In this document: one piece after another, positions 22,175 to 33,281 of the stretch
How the letters are laid out: every line of letters starts with the position of its first letter
Position numbering within the stretch: the first letter of the stretch is position 1
DNA from: Mesodorylaimus sp. YZB2_4
Lineage: Eukaryota; Nematoda; Enoplea; Dorylaimida; Dorylaimidae
DNA length: 64,000 bases
Assembly: GCA_030248295.1 (NCBI GenBank)
Contig: JASANH010001668.1
Coordinates: 372,001 to 436,000, forward strand
Reading direction: 5' to 3'
Position numbers and translations under genes: made by a program
The notes under the pieces: generated by a model
Seen by the model: only the letters and a program-made list of their open reading frames with translations
What the model was told of the DNA's origin: nothing
Databases searched by the model: none

Positions 22175-25100
22175 TTATTTCGTTTCGTCTTGCAGTTCTG
22201 GTGGCGTGGTTGTGGTTGGCGTAGGTGGTGCGGGAGTTGAGGAGGGGGTGGGCGTTGACGATGTGGTGGACAAAACTGACGGTGCCATTGCGGACGGCAT
22301 CGAAGGAGCACGTCGTACAATAATCACGCTTTGCTGTTTCCCTCCCGGATGCGACGCTGAAGTTTTAAGTAATTCTGCTGAAACAATGTCACTAAAATAA
22401 CATGAAGAGGCAAAGAAAGACTTACAAAAACTCACCATTCTGAGAAGCCGTTGCTTGATTCCCACTAGCAGCGCGGCGAATGATTCCAGACGGCAACACA
22501 ATTAGCTGTTAAATAAACGCAAGTACTGTAGTTTTATTAATATAACGTTCTATATATGCAAAATACCTGACCTTTGAAAATCGAATCTGCTTCTGTACAG
22601 CCTAATTTCTAAGAATGAAACGCTTTCTATTCTACACTAACTCTTATTTTTAGGGCTCAACTGAAGGCAAAGGGTGTAACAGCAGCCCAAGTAGATTTTA
22701 GGCAAAAAAGTGGCTGTTTTTCGACCAGCCCCTCCCCCTGAACTAGGCTCACGATAAGTCCAATACTCTGGCCACAAACCGCCCGAGACACTCTACCAGA
22801 AAATTGGAACTCTGTCTTACCGAGAAGCAACCTGCAATGCCAGCCTGCCCGACTCAAGCTTGAGCATCTGCCATAAAACTAGACTTTACGACCTGGCGTA
22901 CGTGAGGCCTTCAATGTAGATATAATGCATAGTGCACAATGCGCACACGCAAGATTCAGATCGCGATCACTGTTGACCCTGGGTAATGAATCTTCAGAAA
23001 AACAGGATGTAGAGCCAGCATCGACCGATCCACCAATCAGATCCGGCCGAACCGATCCGCCGATCCAGGGGGTGGATCGGCTCCCGGTCTGATCCGACTG
23101 CTGCATCGGCCGGATCAGCAACTAAAATTTTTCGCGCTTCATCTGCTGGAAAATGGTAAAGTGCGGCATACTATGATGAGAAAGTCCCGTTTTTTTCTCT
23201 CAAATGAGCATTTAATCTTATTACACTCTAAGCGTTGGTTAGCTTAGTGTTCGGCCGAGGCCTCGACTTCGACCTCTAGGAAAAACGGCCGAGGTTCGAG
23301 GTTCACAAGCAAGATGCAATCAATAAGCTGTTTCCCAGTTTGAAGACTGGACGCACGTGTGCCCGTGCCTCGCACGCAAAAATTTGCGCAATTTTGCTGC
23401 TAGCTTAATTAAATCACTGAGTAGGACTGCTTCGTCCATATCCCTTGCCTTTTTATGCCAGTGGGTGAGTTGTCTCTTGAAGATACAGTCAGAAAAGAAT
23501 AGAAATTCACACAAACTTGCAGGAAGCATTACAAATTCAAGTTGGAGACTGTTAGCAAAAACCTCGAGCCTCGACCTCGACCTCGACCCAACCTCGACTG
23601 CCCACCTCGACCTCGACCTCGACCTCAGGTCGAAAGAGTCGGACCTCGAAAAAAGTCATCCTCGGCAGAACACTAGGTTAGCTTCCTCAGTTTTTGGAGT
23701 TGTCCGATAGAAAGTTACAGCGAAGAAACAGGGCAGGTTGGTGAGAATTTAGTCCCAAAGACGTCATCCGCGCCAATCATACATGCCGACACCCTATAAT
23801 AGCCTATAATCATTATAGGCTGACCTTCAAAATTTTTGAAAATTTTGAAAAAAAGGCGGGGGATTGCGCAGTCGCGGCCGAGAAAATTTTTTTAAAAAAT
23901 TTACCTTTATTCTGCGCGCATGAGCAAATTTTGCGCAGTCTATTCCAGCTTTTGCCTGCTCTGGTGCGTATCATTCGTTGAAGGTGTTTTCGCCTCCGCT
24001 GCGCAATTGGTACTGTGTACTGGTAACGCGTGGTAATCACGTGCTTCCGTAATGACTGTAGTAAAAATGAACCGCACAGGTTCACCAAGAAATTACGAAC
24101 TTAGGTGTCTGCGCATCGAAGACAGCGAAATTTTGTGATTATGATCCAAAAATGGCAAAATTCAGTGATTGCGCATCAAAAACAGCGAAATTTAGTCATT
24201 TTGAGCCAAAAATGGCAAAGTTCAGAGATTGGGAGCCATCCATAAAGGACGTCTACCCGGGGGGGGGGGGGGGCGGGGGGGGGTGAGCGGAAAGTGGACG
24301 GAAGTGGATGGAGGAGGGGGGAGGCTGACGCCAAGTGGACGTCCACTTCACAAAATCGGCGGGTCATCTCGGAAAATTATCGCAATTATCATAGTATTAA
24401 CGCTAGAGATACGAGTCAAATTACTAATATTGAAATCATGAAATGAAACGACTATCCAAGGACTCAGGTCGATTATATTCCAGTTTTCCTAAACATTTTT
24501 CATCCCTTTTGGCTTCTCTTTTTCTGAGGCGGATAAAACGATTTTAGTGGTGCTGCCAGTGGCTTTGTCGCTCAATCTGGTGTCTTGGTAACCAAGTCCT
24601 GCAGGGGTGGGAGAGGGGGTTTGCTGGGCAAGTACTCTGAATGTGAGAGAGAGCGACTACATCTGTGGCTGAAACATCAACCACGGGCCGACCTCCCCAT
24701 CCAGGGCGATGGATTCCAGGCGCTAGGGGGCCATCGGGATGTCAGGGATGTTGCCCAATTATAGCACTGACTGATCCGACCCTCGACGTGGGTCCCGATC
24801 TCGATCTGGGTGATCCGTTCAAGAAATGAGATATTTTTATGGATAAGGTTCCCAGCAGTCTGCCCTATAGTTCCTTTCCTCGCTGTCCATCAAACCACTC
24901 CAAAAACTCAGGAGCACTACCTTGCACCTAAAGCGGGATTCAATTCTGATTTTGGAGGAAAATTGGAGAAGTTTCAAATTGGATGTGGCATGACACATTT
25001 TCAGAGAGAGAGCGTAAAATTTTAGTTCCCAATTCGGCTGATGCAGCAGTCGAATCGAACCGAAGACTGAATGACCCATCATTTCGGCGGATCAGTCGAT

Positions 25101-28100
25101 GCTGGGAGCAATGCTGTTTCGAAGAGAATATTTTCCGATGTGGGGGGTCTGCTCACGGAGACGTCCCTGTTGAGGGGGGGGGGGGGGGGGGGGGTCCAGG
25201 TGAAACGGATGCAAGGTGAATAGGGGGAGGGAGTCGAAAAATCGCATTTTTTGGTGGACGTCCTTTATGGATGGCCCCTTGCGCATCTAAAACAGCGAAA
25301 TTTGGTGATTTTGAGCCAAAAATGGAAAAATTCAGTGATTGCTCAATAAAAAACAGCGAACTTTGGTGATTTTGAGCCAGAAACGGCAAAATTCAGTGAT
25401 AGCGCATCAAAAACAGCGAAATTTAGGGATCGCGTATTGCAGACAGCGAAATTTAGTGATTTCGAGCCGAAAGTAACAAAATTCAATGATTGCGCACCAA
25501 AACAGCAAAATTAGGGATTGCGCACCAATTTTGTCAGGGGCATGGCGCAATTATAGGCTAAAGTTCAGACCGTCGGCATGTATGGCGCCAATCTTGTATT
25601 TTATGAAACGGATCGGCCGGACCGGATCGGGATCTGGATCCAGGCCTGGGGTCGGTTTGGTCGATGCTGGATCTAGAGTGCAAAAATTCCACATTATTCG
25701 ATTCAGCAGAAATTTCACTTTCTAACATGCAACGTTTCCTTGCTATTTTGATTTGTTCAACACTTATTGCACCACTATTTTTTATCGGCTACGGCCTCTG
25801 ACCGTACGCGGACTGAAAGTACAGAATTTGGTAAAGCCAGTTGACAACAATTTTTAAAATTCTAGAAGGCTAGCTAGAACGATCACATGTTTGAAAAATC
25901 GAATTCGAATGGAACTTATATTGTTCAAGAAAGAAATTTCTGCTGAACCAAATAAAATCAAACTTACATCATTTCTTGCAGACAAATCATTCAATGACCA
26001 TTTCAGTCAACAGTGGTCGCTGATTAAGCCCTTCTAGCGCTCATGTACCAGGCAATCCTAATTAACGTTAGTACGCACAGATTCCAAGGCAGATCTAAAC
26101 TAACAATTAGTCAAGGCAAGACCAGTTTCTAAAAATAATTTCAAGATTTTTTCAAAAAATGAAGTAATTTTTGTTTGACTTGCTAATATAGTTTTTGCGA
26201 ACCAAAGATTTTGATTTCCAGCTGTTCCAGCCGCAAACGGTCAAACAGTGAGATTTTAGAACCCGCGCTCACAGGTAGGACTGAAATTTCAGGTTAGCCA
26301 GAGTATAGTTCGTTCGGGATCAGGATTGGGACATGCTGAATCCTTACCAGGATCGGGATTTCTAAAGGGTGCTTTTTCTCGCTTTTTTTATTCGGTGGAG
26401 ATGATCTACACCCCCTCTGAGTAGTCAGCAAATATAGAGCCGAAAACTCTATTTCCTTAGATAATTTTAATGCAGTGTTTATCATCGCATTCAAAATCAG
26501 GCAAGCAAAAAAGCAGAAGCAGTCACGAACTAGCAAACAAAACCCCTCTTTCCTATTTATCAGTTCAATCATCAGCCAAAGTTTGTCCAGGTTTTCCTTC
26601 TGGACATTCCCTTCCTCTTTCACTTAACTTTTCAAACAACTCTACCACATGCAATCCAGATCATTTTTTATCGGAATCAAGAGCGGCAATCCTGATCAGG
26701 ATCCAAAACGAACGCTAAACAGGGTAAACACAAGACTAGAAAACCGGGGAAAGTCAGTAGTCCGAGACGTGTAAGTGAAAAATGGAGAAGTTGCATTTCC
26801 AGGTTTCAAATTTTAAATCATCTGCCTTCTCTGCAGACATACATATCATGATGTAAATCAGTTACCAGTTGAAACTTGTTTAAAACGGAAAAATCAGGGG
26901 AAGCCATTTTCTGTGCCTTTTTTGAACCCATGATGCAATGGATACAAGATACATTTGCTTTTATGCATTCTGGACCCCTCGCCTCCCTCGGCCAGAGGTG
27001 GATTTCGGATATTGGCGAAACCTACTGTAGTCTAGCAAACGGTCATAGCACAAAAAACGGAATCTCAAAAAATTAAAAAAGTAGATATACTGCTTAATTG
27101 ACATATAGAACCAAATTTTTCAAGCGACTCTTTCTTTCGCCAATGTTGTACATGCAACAAAATGTTTTTACAACAACTTTACAAGTTTCTTGAAGGAATT
27201 CGCAGAGATATTTTAAAGCTGATTTACATATTCTTTTAAAAGTAAAAGGCATTATTTAGTGCAGTTTTTGTACCTATTTTTTAAATACTGGTCAAAGAGA
27301 AAAATACTTGACCTAAAAAAGTTAATAAACCTAAGCCTACGAAGCTAACATTCTTTCTCATTTTGCTCCGACTTGACAGCTTAACTTGGGAAGCTTCTTT
27401 AGACACCACTTCTCTGCCCAGGGAGATCACTAGGATTCCAAAAGCTGTAACCAGGCCTGGCAGGCGTAGGAGGGAGGCGGCCGACCGAAGTCGGCGGGAC
27501 AAAAACTCCGACTGGAGCAGGATAGTCTTGCGACTATACCTACGGCTGAAACATCAACCCGAGGGGTTGACGTTTCCCAGCCAGGGGAGAGTATCGATTA
27601 CTCTCTCCCACTCGCCATGGCCTACCAGGCGGGGGGGTTACAAAGCCAAATGTCCCACATACCTTCTGGCCTGAACTTTGTCGCACCGGCAGAGTCGCAG
27701 ATCCTAGTGCCAATCCTCCACCACCCACACTCGTTTTGACGCTGGTCATTGCGCTCGTTTCTATCGCACACCCCGCAGCCACATTCCCAACTCCACTATT
27801 ATTTCCGCTACCACTCTTTGATTTTACTGTTATGCCGGTCATTTTTGAGGGTGACCCACTTGTAACCGCTGGTACCAAAGTGGGTGCAGTCGATGCCGCC
27901 GATGCGCCTGGCGAGAATCTTCTTTTTGGCGGTGGCGGTGTAGTTTGTGCAAAATAAGTGGCCGATAAGGTTGAGAAAAATTGATGCGGCTGCATGGGAG
28001 CATCTGGTGGTAATGGATGAGCAGTCGATCCAGTATCCAACGACTCGACAGCATTAGCGTTGTAATCATCAGCATAGACGCCAGGAGCATCGCCAGTTAA

Positions 28101-29741
28101 CAATTGCCTAGTTGGACTTCCCGGCCCCGTGAAAAATCGTGTCATCGCTGAAGACGCTCTCGATGAAGCACTGGAGCTTAAAGGCAACATGACCGACAAT
28201 GGTGAAACTGGTACTCGACTTGCACCCGAACCTAATCTCGAATCGATACTTGTCGGAGTGGACCATGTTGGAACGGGACCAGCTGAGAAAGCGGTTCTTT
28301 TACGAATATGGCGACCACTATGCGACATTTTATGTCCACTTTCCGGATAATTATTGACCACTGGCGATGTGGACGAGGCTAATATGTTTGGAATTTGACG
28401 CGGCGGTGTTCGAAGAAACGTTTTTTGAGAATATATCGAAGCTGATGGCGAAAGAGGTTGTTGAAGCGATGTATTAATCGAATGCTGACTCGATATGACC
28501 CGCTGAGGCGATGTTTGATGATGAGTCGATGTCAAAGTAGATTTTGTCATCGATAAAAACTTCTTAGTTACGCGGCCTCGATGGGCACTGCTCGTACTTT
28601 GTCCACGAGCAGCTGCAGCAGCACTTCGAGCAGCAAGAATTTGTCCGAGTCGTTGTTTCGGTATTGGAACATCAGACGACGATGAAACCTGCTTTCTCGG
28701 TCTTTTCGTACTCTTTTTCGATAAACTGCTCGAATTTGTCAAAGATGGTGAGCCGATAGGTTTTTCGCCATGGCCCTCTTTTTGAGTATTTTTCTTCTTA
28801 GTTGTTTGGCCCTTCGGTTTGCTAATATTTGTTTGCGGCGTGAATTCTATTTCGGATTTTTCCGTATGATTTGAAAATAATACCGACAAATCTTCGGATT
28901 TCTTTTCTAGATTGGAGCCGTTGGCAGAAGATACTCGAGATTTCTTCATAGTTTGAAAGCTCGTTTGTTCTCCGTTTTCAACTGATCTTGACCGATTATG
29001 TTCGACCGCAAGCATGGCTAAATGATTGGCCAATTCCATCAGGAGATCATTCTTGCATGAACGCAAAAACTGAAAGCGATATAAAGACGGCGATTCCATG
29101 GCTAAAGCTGACGGAAAAGTTGCATTGCCGCATGTTCGTTTAGCTTCTTCAATCCATTCAAATGTAACATCTGTTGTCGGATTCAACCTTGGAGGTAAAA
29201 GAATTCTAAAATTAAAATCAAAGAAGTATGAAATTGTCTTACTCGGTTGCCAATTTTAACAGAATCGGATCAGCTAAGGCGCGTCGAATTTCAGCCTTGT
29301 GTCGGTCAATGCTGACGCTAGAAATACAAACTCATGGAATTACATTAGCCCAACGGGTTTTAAATAAGTACTTTACAAAAAAGGGAGAATTTTAAAACAG
29401 GATTATCAGCAAAACCGATTTTATAGAAGATAAATAGGAAATCTGTTTACAGTAAGCCAAATTTTTTTCTAGGCACCTTAGCTAGGTGTCAGGTGGCAAA
29501 AAAGTGTGCTTACTTCAAAATTAATCGCAAATGTTCTAAAATTAAATGATAATACTGACTAAATGGACCTTGCGCACGAAATGCATTAACGACTGCGCTG
29601 TACGCCTCCATTTCTAAAAAAAAGTAAAAATTAATAAAACTTTCTTGTCTAGAAAATTCTTCAAGAAAGCTTACCTAAAGCTCGCAAAGCATATCGGCAA
29701 TCCTCCGGTCCAGTTATCTCTTCCGGATTATTAAGATGCAT
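22175..29741 (-). CDS. EMSY: EMSY orthologue (ENT-domain chromatin protein)
   Basis: Six exons on the minus strand: 29741-29675, 29613-29514, 29317-29243, 29205-27663, 22505-22436 and 22377-22175. All have GT-AG borders and compatible phases; the total is 2058 nt, 685 residues. The ENT domain occupies about residues 8-95: PEDCRYALRALEMEAYSAVV, NAFRAQGPFSQYYHLI, then LNVSIDRHKAEIRRAL, ending LPPRLNPTTDV. The EMEAY..VV..FRAQG and S..RH.AE.RRA signatures are those of EMSY. The long fourth exon is Ser/Thr/Pro/Lys-rich low-complexity sequence. Exon 5 encodes LIVLPSGIIRRA, like the conserved VVVLPSG segment of EMSY proteins, and the C-terminus is Pro/Thr/Ser-rich. In vertebrates EMSY is a nuclear repressor-complex subunit. 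The 5157-nt fourth intron is full of transposons. Start: first ATG before the ENT domain. Exons 5-6 are assigned by phase and the LPSG motif, so they are less certain than exons 1-4. Confidence 0.85.
23245..23675. mobile_element. hAT-like non-autonomous element 3
   Basis: The ends are TAGTGTTCGGCCGAGG and inverted TAGTGTTCTGCCGAGG (15 of 16 match), flanked by an exact 8-bp duplication GGTTAGCT (23237-23244 and 23676-23683). The subterminal repeats are runs of CCTCGACC / GGTCGAGG, dense at 23570-23640 and around 23255-23300. At 431 bp it is a MITE without coding capacity. It lies in EMSY intron 4. Confidence 0.88.
24108..25545. repeat. About 60-bp tandem array interrupted by a transposon
   Basis: Degenerate units of about 60 bp built from GCGCATCAAAAACAGCGAAA, TTAGTGATTTTGAGCC and AAAAATGGCAAAATTCAGTG. 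About two units lie at 24108-24231 and about four and a half at 25279-25545. The two parts become one continuous array when the transposon 24232-25278 and one copy of its TTG duplication are removed. Confidence 0.75.
24232..25278. mobile_element. GGGGCC-ended transposon, copy 1 (3-bp TSD)
   Basis: The left end GGAGCCATCCATAAAGGACG matches the inverted right end GGGGCCATCCATAAAGGACG at 19 of 20. It is flanked by TTG on both sides (24229-24231, 25279-25281); removing it restores the tandem repeat unit GATTGCGCATC, which proves insertion with a 3-bp duplication. Long G homopolymers (near 24250-24280 and 25177-25193) lie inside the ends. No transposase is seen in the 1047 bp. A T-family repeat is nested near 24640-24715. 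A 3-bp duplication is known from CACTA, PIF/Harbinger, Zator and Academ-type elements; which of these applies is not decided. Confidence 0.85.
26420..26720. repeat. Dispersed repeat R, copy 1
   Basis: It shares a recognisable series with 30712-30900: AGCAAATATAGAG, CTCTATTTCCT, GCATTCAAAA, GCAAGCAAAAAAGC, CAGTTCAATCAT and CCAAAGTTT. The copies are clearly homologous but diverged, with small indels. It has no coding content and lies within EMSY intron 4. Confidence 0.6.
27455..27640. repeat. Dispersed repeat T (three copies)
   Basis: The core is GCCGACCRAAGTCGGCGGG (a short hairpin) followed about 40 bp later by CTACGGCTGAAACATCAAC. Other copies lie at about 38855-38970, in the last intron of the EB/Lustrin gene, and in part at about 24640-24715, where GTGGCTGAAACATCAACCAC and the downstream CCAGGG block are shared. 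All three copies are intronic. Family unknown. Confidence 0.5.
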
Positions 29742-32700
29742 GGTCGTGAATTTAAAAAAATTGACGGTATTTCAGTAATTTAATATTACAAAAGCGAAAA
29801 ACAAAATACCTGCCGAATTCATGTCTGCTATGGCTGCGAAAAACAACGTCGGACGATTGCCTCTGAGACCCGGATGATTGGTCCCGTACACACTAGTCAC
29901 AGGTACGTAAAGATGTCTGCTGGAAGCGGGAATGCTTGGAGCCTTTATTGGCCACGTATGGAAGAAAGTGACCCACCCACACCACAGTTACTTTCTCAAA
30001 TTGGTGTCCCTTAGCGGCTAACGATTGCCGAACCACTTAGAATCCTTCAACTGGTGAATTAGTCAATGTTTGCCAGATTTTCAGTCACCTCCTCCAACAC
30101 TCGTCGATGATTCATGAAAACGTCAACTTTTTTCAGAAACTTCTGAGACTTGACCGCCTGAACTTGACCAGCTCCTAAGGGTCAGCTGCACAATAGCCAG
30201 CAGGTGACTGCATTGAAAAATTCAACTACTCCCCAGATCTTTTGTTGGCTCTTTCAGAAAACTTTTTCTCACGGCTGGTTTGGGTATAGCTAGCCGACCG
30301 CCTACCTTATACTGTAAGCAAGGCTGTGCGGACCAGCCCAGGGTGGACTTCTTTGACCATACCAGTGCCCTGAGACCTCGCAAGGCCCGCACCGTACTCG
30401 ACCCGTACCAACCAAAAATTCCATCTTTGCAGGTTTAAAGTTTCAGAAAGCTTTTTTTGATACTACGACTATTCTTACTGAATCCAGCTGCGTTTTGACT
30501 TCTTTGATAAAATGCTGCTAACTAACCTCTATGGAGCAGCAACATCTTAACACCAAATTATCACACAAAACATAAAAGTCGTTATGGCTGTACCCTGAAT
30601 CAACCAATCGTGGAAGGGGGGGGGATTGGTTCACAATCCGATCCGACTGCTGGATCGGCTGCATCGGCACTTTAAATCTGACTGCTGTGGATGATTTGTA
30701 ACCCACCATGACTAGCCAGCAAATATAGAGACAAGAGTCTATTTCCTGAGAAGTTTTGGGACAGTACAGTATTTTTCATTGCATTCAAAAACAGGGAAGC
30801 AAAAAAGCGGAGCATCAGTTACCAATTAGCAAGCAAATCCTCTCTTCCATATTGTCAGTTCAATCATCCCCAAAGTTTCTCCAGCTTCCCTCCCCTTTTT
30901 AAAACATTTCCTTCCTCAGGGTTCCCAATACCCTCTAAATCCTCTAAAACCTCCTCTGATTCCAATACGCTCCCCTAAATCCTCGCCTGACGCTGGTGCT
31001 GGCACAGGATGCGCCCTTGTTTGAACGTGCTCCTAGTGGAGACACACAGGGAAGCTGCCGTGAGAGGTGATCACCTCATGGCCTAGCTTATCATATCAGG
31101 ACTGCTGGCCTAGGCAAAATGGGTTTGAAGCCAGTGGGGTGGGGAACTGGGCCCTACCCACAAAAATTGAAAAAGGATATACTTTGTGCGGCCTATCAAT
31201 AACTTTTCCATTGCGTTGATTTTGTGTTAGGATGATATGTAGGCTGCAGCGGTAGAGCATCAAGACTTCATGCCAGAAGATATACCTTTGTGACCGGTTA
31301 GGCAAAAAGTATGCTCAAAATCTCCTTTAAATCTAGAAGAATTCTGCTCTAAATCCTCTAAAACCTTCTTTGAATTCATCCTGTCAAGCTGGTGGGAACC
31401 CTGCTTCCTATTTGCTTCCCCTTCTCCACAACTTTCAATCCCAACCAATTTTGATCAGGACCGGGATTGGATTTGGGAGGGGCAATCCTGACCCAGATCA
31501 AGTGGGTTCCCAAACGAACGCTACCTCCATCACCAGAGGTCGAACCAAGCCACTCGCTACCTTTCAATAGGGGCAGACCAAGCAGGTGGCACCCCAGCAT
31601 CGACCGACCCACCGATTCGGGCCGGATCGGTTTGGGGAAACCGACTCAAGCTGTGAGTCGGCCGGATCGGAATTTTGAATTCCCGCCAGAATATCTTATC
31701 TGGCACCCAGTCATGTCTTCAAGCAGGCAGCTAGGATCGACGCTTGAACCCACTGGACTGGCCGCCAATGCATGACATCGACGTTTTTTTTTGCAAGTTT
31801 CGACCCCATCCACCTTGTGTCCACATGGGAGCGCGGGGGGTCATTTGGCTTGTGAGAGGCTGATTGTGGGCAACCCTGACTGAAACGCCTCAGTTCTATT
31901 CTGGCTGAAGACGTCAGTTTAGGAAACCCGTTTTCAGAGAACTGGCTGTGGGCGATTCACCAGGAATTCAATTTGAGGTGGAAGCGGTGCACTCGATTGA
32001 GAAAACTGGTCCTGATTGCCAGTCGGGGCCCTCCGTTCTTGCCCTCTGTCATCCGGAAACGCCGATTCTGGCGCAGGATGCCCTCGGCGGTGATGCTCCA
32101 GCGGAGCAGCTCCAAGTCAGGCCGTCAAAGGGAGCCTGCCATGAGAGTTGATCGCCTCACACACGGCCGCACCCGTCATTATGACTGCTTGCTGGCAACT
32201 GGCAAAACCCATAGGAAATTGGGGTAGGTTGGGGGCCCAGCCCAAAAACATTTGAAAAGCTGTCCTCATACCAACCACCTTCCACTCTAAGAAGTCAAGT
32301 CTAGAAGCGAAGCGGGATATTGCGAGTACTGTTGGACAGTAAAAATTTGTGAAATTCTACGCTCGCCTCAGACAGCATGGGGCAAGGGACGAGCACATTA
32401 ACTGAGTCCTAAAGATCTCCTCCCCTGTCCGTTTTTGTCCGAAATCCGTCAGCCCCTTTTCCCTGACTGCGGGTGTCTGTTATCGATGGTTATCGATCGA
32501 AGAAAGAATGTGCATCATGCCAGAAAACAAATCAGCGGGCGCAATACAACGTTGGGTCGTTCGGATCAGGTCGTATGCATAATGGCCGATCCAGACCCTG
32601 GGTCGGGTCGGGTCGGTTTGGTGACCTCACCCCCAAGTCGGTCGATGTTGGGGGGCACCACTGCGGCTTTGGAAGTTTTCAAGCTCATCAGCCGAAAGAA

Positions 32701-33056
32701 TAAAAAGCTCAGAGATTTTTTGGAAGCGTTCGCATTTAATTTTACTCTGAACTTGCCATTATTCTCTCCTCCGGTTTCGTTTAAACGGTTTTAACGGTAA
32801 GAGTTGGCCTACGGTAGCAAGAGTCGTTTTGTGGAAACTCGTGTTTCAATCAGTAGATGTCTCGTGTATTTTCGCCAGGTTTGAATTTTCAGCGAAATAG
32901 GGTTTTTATGGCATTCAGTGAGGATTTCGCCTTCCGAGTTATGACTAATAAAGCATACTTTTGTGTAATCTCTGAATAATCTGCAACGAATGCATGATAA
33001 GCGTGTATACTGCAGCTAAAAAGCGGATACACTAGGGGCTGTATTCAGGACCTCAA
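29742..33056. other. Repeat-rich stretch upstream of EMSY
   Basis: The EMSY promoter should lie at the left end; a possible 5' UTR donor (GGCAG|GTATTT on the minus strand) occurs near 29810. Repeat R copy 2 is at 30712-30900, dispersed repeat S copies are at about 30990-31180 and 32060-32260, and GATCCG-rich repeats are near 30630-30670, 31590-31690 and 32560-32670. No coding gene is supported. Confidence 0.45.
30990..31180 (+). repeat. Dispersed repeat S, copy 1
   Basis: The shared series is GGATGC, GTGCTCC, AGGGAAGCTGCCGTGAGAG, TGATCACCTCA, GCTTATCATATCA, GACTGCTGGCC, GGCAAAATGGGTT and CCCACAAAAATT. Other copies: 32060-32260 (plus), 40335-40600 (minus) and 62935-63140 (plus). It has no polymerase III boxes and no target-site duplication that I could define. 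Confidence 0.6.
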
Positions 33057-33281
33057 ATGGACGAATCCTGCACAGTGGACGAAAATCCGGACTCGGTGGG
33101 CCAGTGCATTTATCTCGCACCAAAAGGATTGACAGAGATACTGTGCTCCTTGCAATCTGACGGCTCGGTGGCGATTGTGGACGATCGATTAACCACTGGC
33201 GCCATGGCTGGACCATACTTTTCAGGGGCCGAGTTGGCTCGTCAATTTTACGGAGACACAGCAGGACCAGCGACATTTTAG
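33057..33281 (+). other. Unrecognised 74-codon open frame
   Basis: An ATG-started frame ends in TAG. Its composition looks protein-like (DESCTVDENPDS, GLTEILCSLQSDGSVAIV), but no family, intron, signal peptide or poly(A) signal supports it. A second small frame at 33521-33703 is equally anonymous. Confidence 0.2.

Larger units (their letters stand above)
23779..25583. mobile_element. Inverted-terminus element with internal tandem repeats
   Basis: Perfect 12-bp inverted ends ATACATGCCGAC / GTCGGCATGTAT are followed on both sides by inverted TAGCCTATAAT. They are flanked by direct 10-mers CGCGCCAATC (23769-23778) and GGCGCCAATC (25584-25593), which match at 9 of 10 and look like a target-site duplication. 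A 9-10 bp duplication is typical of MULE or Merlin elements, but no transposase is present and I leave the superfamily open. The inside is a roughly 60-bp tandem array, split by the element at 24232-25278. Confidence 0.7.
22506..27662 (-). other. EMSY intron 4, transposon-filled
   Basis: The donor is CAGAAG|GTATGT (reading the minus strand) and the acceptor TTAACAG|CTAATT; both sides are phase 0. It contains hAT-like element 3 (23245-23675), a 1.8 kb inverted-terminus element (23779-25583) with another transposon inside it, GATCCG-rich repeats (about 22985-23125 and 25600-25680), a dispersed repeat (26420-26720) and the T-family repeat (about 27455-27640). Without splicing, the exon 4 frame would run on to a stop at 27540, so a short isoform is possible. 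Confidence 0.6.

Noticed and set aside
22206-22400. Plus-strand 64-codon Val/Gly-rich frame
   Set aside because: Antisense of the Pro/Thr-rich last EMSY exon.
27540-27662. EMSY exon 4 extended to the stop at 27540
   Set aside because: The last 41 codons come from the dispersed T-family repeat, and a good donor at 27662 joins in phase to exon 5; kept only as a possible short isoform.
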